A stretch of DNA of 14,741 nt. It comes from Schoenoplectus triqueter (Eukaryota; Streptophyta; Magnoliopsida; Poales; Cyperaceae). Below are positions 7,861 through 14,741 of the stretch, one piece after another; the first letter of the stretch is position 1, and every line of letters starts with the position of its first letter. Location: assembly GCA_964058805.1 (NCBI GenBank), contig CAXKVV010002139.1:1-14741 (forward strand), in the 5' to 3' direction. The notes under the pieces were generated by a model. The model made no database searches, was not told the origin of the DNA, and saw only the letters and a program-made list of their open reading frames with translations. Both the position numbers and the translations under genes were made by a program.

Positions 7861-8150
7861 GATTATTTTTTATTTTCAAAGTCTAAATAGTCATCAAAAT
7901 AGCTCAAAATTATTTTTATATAAAAATCTAGTTGTAGGCAAAATTTTATATTTTTAATTTTTTTATTAATTAGAAAATCACTTCTTTTGAATGACTCATA
8001 ATAATTAATTAAATAAATTTAAATAGTAAAAGAATTCTAAAAAATATAAAATTTATTTTCATCTAGATTTTCATATAAAAATCATTTTGAACAGTTATAA
8101 TCAGTCATTTAGACTTTAAAAATGAAGAAACGATCCGTAACACGAAGACA
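7861..8150. mobile_element. Hairpin MITE E, decayed and inverted relative of B
   Basis: The imperfect arms pair TCAAAGTCTAAATAGTCA with its counterpart near 8105-8122. Both arms contain TATATRAAAATCTAG next to AAAATTTTATA. The loop reads AAAATCACTTCTTTTGAATG then ACTCATAATAATT, the reverse complement of B's loop. Outer sequence ACGGATCGTTTCTTC (minus strand) matches B's TACGGACCGTTTCTCC. Confidence 0.7.
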
Positions 8151-8177
8151 AGAAAACGACCCGTAACACGAAGGCAA
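8131..8177. repeat. Tandem duplication at the outer end of element E
   Basis: CGATCCGTAACACGAAGACA is followed 25 bases later by CGACCCGTAACACGAAGGCA. The unit corresponds to the terminal part of the B/E family, so one end of E appears to be duplicated. Confidence 0.6.
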
Positions 8178-8179
8178 CC

Positions 8180-8980
8180 GACCTATCCTATGCATAACAT
8201 CATAGTCCAAAATTTTCCTATTTGCATTTAGTAGTTATACAAATCATGACAAATGATCAGATTATTAACGTCGACTAAAGTAAAAGACGAAATGCATGAC
8301 AGTTTTAATGTTATTGTGATATTTGCCTTTTGTAGTTAGGAATATACCCAAAAAAATTGAAATGAAAAAAACTCTCCCTAGAAATTAGATTGTAGATTTG
8401 ATCCTCGAAATCCATTTTAACCAATATGTTCATTTTTTTTAATAATGAATATTGTACCATATTGTCCGTACGATCGTATATAAAAGTCATCTAATGACAA
8501 TTATATTGATTCTATATCTATCTTCATAATTTGTCGTTATACAACATTCTAGATTTTTTTATGGATAACGTAATAATTGGTAGATGTTAGACACAATTTT
8601 TTTTTTGTAATTCAAATGTTGAAAGATATTTGAAAGACATATATAGTAGAAGTTTGAATTTTAGTCACTGATATCATGCATTGACGCTATTTTGTTTAAT
8701 TTCTTATGAATGCATTTTGACATTATTTAGAATTAATAAGTTATGTTAGAATAATTGCTAGCATTGCTGATTGAATAAAATATTATTCAATTTACACTCA
8801 TTTATTATCGTTCAATTAAATTTATGTTGTGCTGTTTATCATTTAGAATTTTCTTGTGTTCGCAACATTGTTAATTTGTTAGCTGTAACACTAAAATAAC
8901 AACAACAACAAAGATTAACACTCAATTTTTTTTCGCTGTGCACCTAGCGTAAGGCCCTGTGGAACATGCACTTAAACTTG
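8180..8980. other. Intergenic AT-rich stretch
   Basis: No ORF of interest, no RNA gene and no clear terminal repeat. A short ACAACAACAACAA run occurs at about 8899-8911. Confidence 0.4.
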
Positions 8981-8989
8981 AGTTACTAA

Positions 8990-9366
8990 TTGGGGTGTCA
9001 AGAGGTTCATATTATTTTATTATTATTTTTGACCCGATCCGATTAAATTCGGATCAAATTTTTTTGAGCCATACCCGACCCGACGGGTTACGGGTTGACC
9101 CGAACCAACCCGTATAAAATAATTAAATATTTATTAATTATTTTTATTTAATTTTAAGCAATAAAATATTAATTAATTTATAATTAATCTTAATTAGTGT
9201 ATATTTAAGCTTTAATTAGTATTAAATCACAAAATTACTTTAAAAAATATAATTAATCGAGTCAGATTGACCTTAACCCAACCTAATCCGATTTGGGTAA
9301 AAAAATTAAACACATATCCGACCCATTTATTTTTTAATCGTGTCGGGTCAAGAATTGACACCCGTA
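8990..9366. mobile_element. hAT-type MITE, 377 bp, with target-site duplication
   Basis: The ends TTGGGGTGTCAA and (reverse complement) TACGGGTGTCAA form a 12-bp terminal inverted repeat with two mismatches, close to hAT-type TAGGGGTG ends. Perfect 8-bp direct repeats GTTACTAA flank it (8982-8989 and 9367-9374), the length known for hAT transposition. The interior has GACCCG/CGGGTT-rich blocks around an AT-rich middle and no transposase, so it is non-autonomous. The perfect duplication suggests a fairly recent insertion. Confidence 0.85.
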
Positions 9367-9374
9367 GTTACTAA

Positions 9375-9820
9375 TCTCCCTGTGGAAGGTTGCCATCAAT
9401 AAATAGGATTGAAAAATATTAGTAAGTTTTAACTCAATTTGCAATAATTGTTAGTGAATTAGTCTTCTTAATTAAGATTTCCATTATTATAAGAAAGAGA
9501 TTGTCATATAACGTTTTTATCTTTTGTTATATTTTTTTCCCAACACTAATATTTGATCTTTCAATGATGGATTGGCTATTCTTACTCCTATAGCACGTAT
9601 GCTCATTAGAAAGCTCGTTTAATTCCCCACTGGGTGTACTTCCTGTTTTTTTTTTCAAAGAAATCGAGCACCATCAGTCCAACAATACATGAAATGACTC
9701 AAAAAATATTCAACATCATTGCTGACCAGAAAAATAAAATAAAAATAAATTAAGATCCAAAATTGGAAGTGCTATATCATTACGCAAACAAAAAAGGCAA
9801 GCACCGGGGGGTGTAAATCT
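9375..9820. other. 3' flank and untranslated region of the synthetase gene
   Basis: The minus strand after the TAA is T-rich, with an A run near 9650 and pyrimidine-rich patches, as expected of a plant 3' untranslated region. No canonical AATAAA is placed well enough to name the poly(A) site, so the transcript end is not determined. No other gene was seen. Confidence 0.4.
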
Positions 9821-12800
9821 TTAGAGACCCAGTCGACAGATTGGATTGTTCTTTATGAGGTTGAAATCAACCTGCAATATGAATTGCAATAGCTCAATAT
9901 CACCTCTATTCTTACAAATGACTTTTGACTTTTGAGTAGCATATCAAACGAACAAGTAACCATAATTTAGTCAACAAAAGAATGAAAAAAAGGTGTACCT
10001 TGGGCCCAAAAAGATCTCTGATGTTACTTATCCCATACAAAATCATTGTAGGCCTGGATCAGGAAGGAGAACCATTTCACAAAATAATATATATAAAGTA
10101 ATAATATCCTAGAACCATTCCACAAGGTAGCCTACTTTCCAAATTACATTTGATCGAATGAATGCCCATGAAATATTTATTGCTGTACTACTAAGTAGAT
10201 GATCCTACCATATGTAGAAATGCAAATGTTGAAAACATTACAAACTAAACAAAGTAAAAAAGGTAATGTATAGGAACATCAACCACAAGATATGGAGGTG
10301 AGTAGAAATAATACCTTTCAAGAGAGAGGCCCCATGCAATAACATTGACATCTTCAGGAAGGCCCATGGGAAGAAGCATCTCAGGTCTGAACATGCCTGA
10401 ATTTCCCACTTCTACCCACTTTCCAAGCCCCTCGTGATAACTAGAAACAAATAAAAGATTTTAAGTGAAGAATTAAAGGATCAACAGATAATATCAAGCT
10501 TTGCCAATAGTTAAAGAAGGGTCGGAACCTGAATATTTCCATGCTAGGTTCAGTATATGGATTGTAGGCAGGCTTGAAGCGCAGCTTCGACATGCCTAGA
10601 TTTTAATGATAAAACAAAATTAAATAAATAAATAAGTATATATGATGAAGTATTGCTGAGCTAATGATTTAGGTAGAAAAACATTATTATATTAAGTGCA
10701 AATGCTAAGATATATGCTGCCTAGATATGGCTAACATACGATGATGCATATCAAATATGGATTCATGCACAATGAGAAGCATCTGATATACCATCTGGGG
10801 TATTGCAATTTATAGCATTAGAATCAGAAAATAACATTGACAGGCCCACAATTTGTCCTGGCTACAGAAGATCACCCAAAGCAATATTCATTGGGACTCC
10901 AAAGAATCTGATTTTTTATTTACCTTTCCTCAGTGTGGAATTAAAAACGTGGCTAATTCTAACTGTTGATAAATATAGCAAAGGAACTGATAAATATATA
11001 TAGCAAGCAAGAGACTCCGGTCTCTTCACCCCCCAACTTTCATTAATTAATGTTCATAAAATTGAATTTTCAAACTTTTTTCATTCTCTTGAAATTTGTA
11101 AATATTTTTTGTTAAAAAATGGACCATCTTTATTTCTCATCAGATTACAATATTTCTGTGTTTTTTCAAAACAACATAATTAATTTAACCAGAAAGAATG
11201 ACCAAAGAAAATAATATACATAATACATCTAAAATGTACTATATCCTAAGATTTAAGAAAATTTCATATCCTCCAGCTAAAAGAAAATATTATATGGAAT
11301 GTGGTATACCGAGCCTTGAGAAGAAGTCTTCCAACACTCCAATCAAATCACCAAGAGTCAACCCGCGATCACAAATTAGACCTGATTGGAATATAATCAA
11401 GTCAACTGCACGAAATATTCTGATATAGCTTTTTTCATGCGAAATGTATAATCAAACAACCCTGTAGTACAAAGAAATACCCTCTATTTGGTGGAACTCA
11501 GCAAGATGTGTCCTATCCACTGCTTCATTTCTGAAAACACGATCTATGGAATAGTATCTCTTGGGGGTGAATGTATCCTGCCAGAATACTGCTGGTTACT
11601 GATTACAATAAAAATTTAAAAGACTAATGACCAAAGAGAATATCACTGATTAGTAATGGTGTACCTGCTGAGAAAGTGCATACAGCATTCTTGTAGAAAC
11701 AGCAGTAGTGTGAGTACGTAAGAGATTTTTCTCTGCCTCTTCTCTTTTCCAAACATAGCCATACCTAAAAATAACTATTTCTAGTCAGAGATAAAATGTA
11801 CAGAAATGACACTTTTAAAAACAAGAAAGTGATGGTTATTAAACCCTTTGGATCCATAGCCACCAGATTCATGCACAAGCCTCACTCTCTTGAGATAATC
11901 TTCAGGCAAATCTTTAGCGCTCTCAGGAGCTGTCAAGAGAAAAATGTAAACATTATTTAAAGGTTTAACATGAATAATACACCAAGGAAGACAATTTTAT
12001 CAAAGTGCATACTTTCCAAGAAGAAGGTGTCATGTGAGTCACGGGCAGGGTGTTGTTGTGGTTGGAATAAAGCATCAAAATTCCAGAAGCTACAAACAAC
12101 AGATAATAATCAATCGTGAGAAATAAAAACTCATTGCTTAGATATAAAAGAATAACTCAAGATTGTATTGACTTCAAATTGACATTAAATTTTAATGTAT
12201 TTGGTTAATGCATATTTAGCTAATAATTATAGGGCATCAGAGTTGTTTTTTTCCTATTATTAAATGCTAGGTCTGAACCAATAAAATAATGAAGAACTTT
12301 CCAGAACCACCACATGCTGAACAAAGAGCTAAAAATCTATATATCACATACCTGCTTTCCACAAAGTTATTTGTTGGCATTTCCTCAAATCTGCGTTATT
12401 CAATAAATGGAGAGTTTGAGACAGAAATCCAGTTTAACATAATAAAATCCATGATTAAGTGCTACATTACCCCATTTGCAAGAAAATATTCTGAATTTCC
12501 TCGCGAACCTGAAATAAGAAGATTCAGAGGAAGAAGGCAGTAAATAGAATCATCAAATTATGAAAGAGTTCTGTACAACAGATATGGTACAATCACACAG
12601 TACGGTAGATGGGGTAAAATAGAAAATTCAAGGTCTGCCTATGAATTCATACTCATAGTAAAAAATAACCGAGAAATTGTCATTTTCCATTAACATTTAA
12701 TGCATGAATAATTGTTTTTTCCCATCAATATTACTGAACAGGGGAGTGGAGAGCGCCGAGATTTCCAACTGACTGAGGCTCGGGTTTTGGCAATACCTTT

Positions 12801-14621
12801 TGAAAATTTTCAACATGGGTTTTCATCCTTTTGTTTTCAAGTTAATTTTGTGATCAGAAAGACAGTAACAGGATCCAGGCATTGAAAAATAAGGAAAAAG
12901 AAAAAGGAACGAGATAAGACTAAGAATACCTCCAGCAAAGAATGCAAATAACCAGCCTGAATTGGTGGTGCCTCAGCATTGAGGTTATATACTTTGAACT
13001 CTAGATTTTTCCATTCATCACTTCAATGTGAAAAAAAGAAGTCAAAGAAATCATTAAGAGGATAGTTTTTTTTTTTTTTTTTTTTTTGGGGGGGGGGGGG
13101 GGGGGGCTACTTCATTTAATAATACAAAGCATTTATGTTTTGTTTTAATTTTAATGAAGCAACACAAGTTTTGTTGCAAAACATACTATCGGTATCATAA
13201 CATTGTGAGATAAAGCTTGACACCTGGTGCATTAAAAAAAATTATGAAATACATTTCTGTCAGTTTTATAACGTCGCTACCTCACGATATGTTCTCTGGT
13301 CAAATCAGTTGCAGCCTTTTTCCTCTTCGATACATATTTAGGACCTTTCTTCAGTGAGTAGCCTTTCCATGTTCTGCATTAGGAAAAAAAATAAAAAATC
13401 TCAATTACACGTGATGAAATGCTTATTGGAAAATAAAATTAATATGATAAATTTGGTGTACAAACATACTGTTTAACAATGAGCTTTCTTCTCTTGAGAT
13501 CGTTAATAGCTTGATCACCCAGTGCCTATAATAATGTAAAATATTTTCATACAACTCTTACATTATCAAACACTGATAGAATATTAGATCAAGTCTCGAG
13601 TTAGGAAGTACCTCTCGACTGTTGATTCGTGCAAGCAGGTTCTTCACCTCATCCTGCACACTCTCAACCTGGAAAAATAAAGGAAAAAAATATAGATGAA
13701 AAAGAGCATGAGAAGAACATAGGAAGAATAGCCAATTTTGAGAGAGATGGAAAAAAATTTCTACCTTTCTCTTGACCAGATCCTTCTCAAAAGCAATCCA
13801 CTTATTTTTGGCCGCTGCCTTGCTCCCAATATCAAAAATTTCAGAACCCAATTTCTCCTAAACCAATAAAGAGAAGAAAATCAGACGGCAATTTCATGCT
13901 TTCACTGAGTCTTGTAATGCAATAGAAAGGAATTACCACCTTTAGATTATTCCTAGATATGCCCTCAGGTGGTATGGCTGAGAAGAATAGTGCCTCAGGC
14001 GATCCATTTTTCATGTAGGTTTTACCTTCTTCAGTAAGCACCCAGCTTTCACGTGCAATTTCCTAGACCAAAATAACATAGGACCAAAAGTAAGAATGCA
14101 TCTTACAATTACATTTCTCTACAGATGTCAGTCTTTTAGAATTTTGGGTCAGGTTATGCGATCAGGCGGAAAGAATATCTGCATTACTTTTAATTTCCAT
14201 TATAGTTAAAAGGAGTGATCTACAATTACAAAACTCAGTAAAACATGTAAGTTTCCAGAATAGAGAATAATATGCATGTTTCAACATTATTAGACAAATA
14301 ACCAAAAATATTTCAAGTAACCAATACCAGGTCTAGCCAGGTTTAGGTATGACCACTACAAATGTAGGTCAAGTAAACAGACCGATGCGCAAGTTCTACA
14401 ATTGTCAATGGGAAATTAATTCAAACGAATCGACAATCAGACTTTGAATTGAGGAAGGTTCGGTTGATATTCACCTTCGCATCGACAATTTCGAATCCCT
14501 TAAGGCTCTTGATAACATTCTCGAGCTCAGTGTGGCCGACGCCAATGGAGGCGGCGAACTCCTGCGAGTCCGAGATCTGTTCCTCCGTTTGTAGAAACCC
14601 CAACACGGCTTCTTCGGCCAT
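9821..14621 (-). CDS. FARSA: Phenylalanyl-tRNA synthetase alpha subunit, cytosolic (18 exons, complete)
   Basis: Ligates phenylalanine to tRNA-Phe in the cytosol as the catalytic half of an (alpha-beta)2 enzyme. I joined 18 exons by reading frame and GT-AG junctions: 14621-14475, 14062-13940, 13857-13765, 13668-13612, 13525-13470, 13373-13281, 13020-12930, 12508-12471, 12390-12352, 12089-12013, 11929-11845, 11764-11665, 11577-11481, 11381-11310, 10595-10529, 10440-10315, 10053-9999, 9871-9821. They total 1467 nt, or 488 residues plus TAA, close to the usual plant and animal length (recalled). Residues 1 to about 200 are the charged N-terminal region, known in the family as winged-helix modules. 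The catalytic core follows: [19 protein letters not shown] (250-268), motif 2 RVFRNE (346-351) leading to FHQIE (361-365), [11 protein letters not shown] (401-411), [13 protein letters not shown] (420-432) and motif 3 WGLSLER (448-454). The start is the first ATG of the conserved N-terminus, in context GCCATGG. No frameshift or stop was found. Splice sites are read by eye; a cDNA could move a junction slightly. Confidence 0.95.
10596..11309 (-). other. Synthetase intron 14 (longest, 714 bases)
   Basis: It runs from GTATACCAC to an AAAATCTAG acceptor. Plus-strand reading frames inside it (for example 10803-11003) have no recognisable similarity. No transposon ends were found. Confidence 0.65.
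12509..12929 (-). other. Synthetase intron 7
   Basis: A 421-base intron from GTATTCTTAG to a TTCTTATTTCAG acceptor. No repeat or gene was recognised. Confidence 0.7.
13066..13106. repeat. T22G19 homopolymer junction in synthetase intron 6
   Basis: Twenty-two T (13066-13087) run directly into nineteen G (13088-13106). On the transcribed strand this is C19A22, ending 44 bases before the exon 7 acceptor. The tract is likely length-variable and prone to sequencing or assembly error. Confidence 0.9.
14063..14474 (-). other. Synthetase intron 1
   Basis: A 412-base AT-rich intron from GTGAATATC to a TTTGGTCTAG acceptor. No gene or repeat was seen. Confidence 0.7.
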
Positions 14622-14741
14622 GGCGGAACGGGTAGGGCCGCGTCGAAGGCGAGGCCGGAGAGCACGCGGCGAGCTTTTAGAGGAGAAAAGTGGAATTAAG
14701 GTTAAACCCTGGTGAGGTCGGCTAACGCTGAGATGGGAATT
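14622..14741 (-). promoter_or_regulatory. 5' leader and proximal promoter of the synthetase gene (partial)
   Basis: The 120 bases upstream of the start codon are GC-richer than the introns and pyrimidine-rich on the coding strand, as in plant leaders. I see no TATA box. An AAACCCT telo-box-like motif lies at 14704-14710 on the plus strand; such motifs are common in promoters of plant translation-machinery genes (family knowledge, not proof of function). The transcription start cannot be placed, and the promoter continues past the window edge. Confidence 0.4.

Noticed and set aside
12289..12543. Plus-strand ORF of 84 codons
   Set aside because: Crosses synthetase exons 8 and 9 in antisense; no independent support.
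14449..14715. Plus-strand ORF of 88 codons
   Set aside because: Antisense to synthetase exon 1 and its leader; the minus-strand frame is the conserved protein.

Overview
This is a stretch of nuclear DNA from a flowering plant. It is AT-rich, its genes are broken by many GT-AG introns with plant-type junctions, its non-coding DNA is full of short non-autonomous transposons, and both recognisable genes are typical plant housekeeping genes. The sequence alone does not settle the species, or monocot versus dicot.

Two genes lie on the minus strand. (1) At the right, 14621 to 9821 holds a complete 18-exon gene for the cytosolic phenylalanyl-tRNA synthetase alpha subunit. All 17 junctions keep phase, giving a 488-residue protein with intact class II motifs. 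(2) At the left, about 3950 to the left edge holds the 5' part of a NOT2/VIP2-type CCR4-NOT subunit gene: a non-coding first exon, a leader intron, a six-codon first coding segment and three further coding exons. It gives the first 222 residues and then runs off the window in an intron. The two genes point the same way, about 5.8 kb apart. One acts in translation and the other in mRNA decay and transcription; nothing suggests a shared pathway.

The remaining DNA is mostly transposon-derived. The last visible VIP2 intron (1-1328) is almost entirely three end-to-end hairpin (foldback) elements, A, B and C, separated by (TA)n and (TC)n/(GA)n tracts. A fourth (D, 7048-7467) and a fifth, decayed and inverted (E, 7861-8150), lie in the intergenic region. 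All five share internal sequence, and most have a small hairpin inside each terminal arm. The intergenic region also holds a 377-bp hAT-type MITE with a perfect 8-bp target duplication (8990-9366), a decayed relative of it (about 4606-4797), a 153-bp insertion between 7-bp repeats (7669-7821), a GC-rich imperfect palindrome (5579-5696) and some local direct repeats. A T22G19 tract sits in a synthetase intron.

I found no CRISPR array, tRNA, rRNA, transposase or other coding gene. The window does not show an undescribed multi-gene system. Its most unusual feature is the family of compound hairpin elements that seem tied to (TA)n tracts, stacked inside a gene and ending 21 bp from a splice donor.
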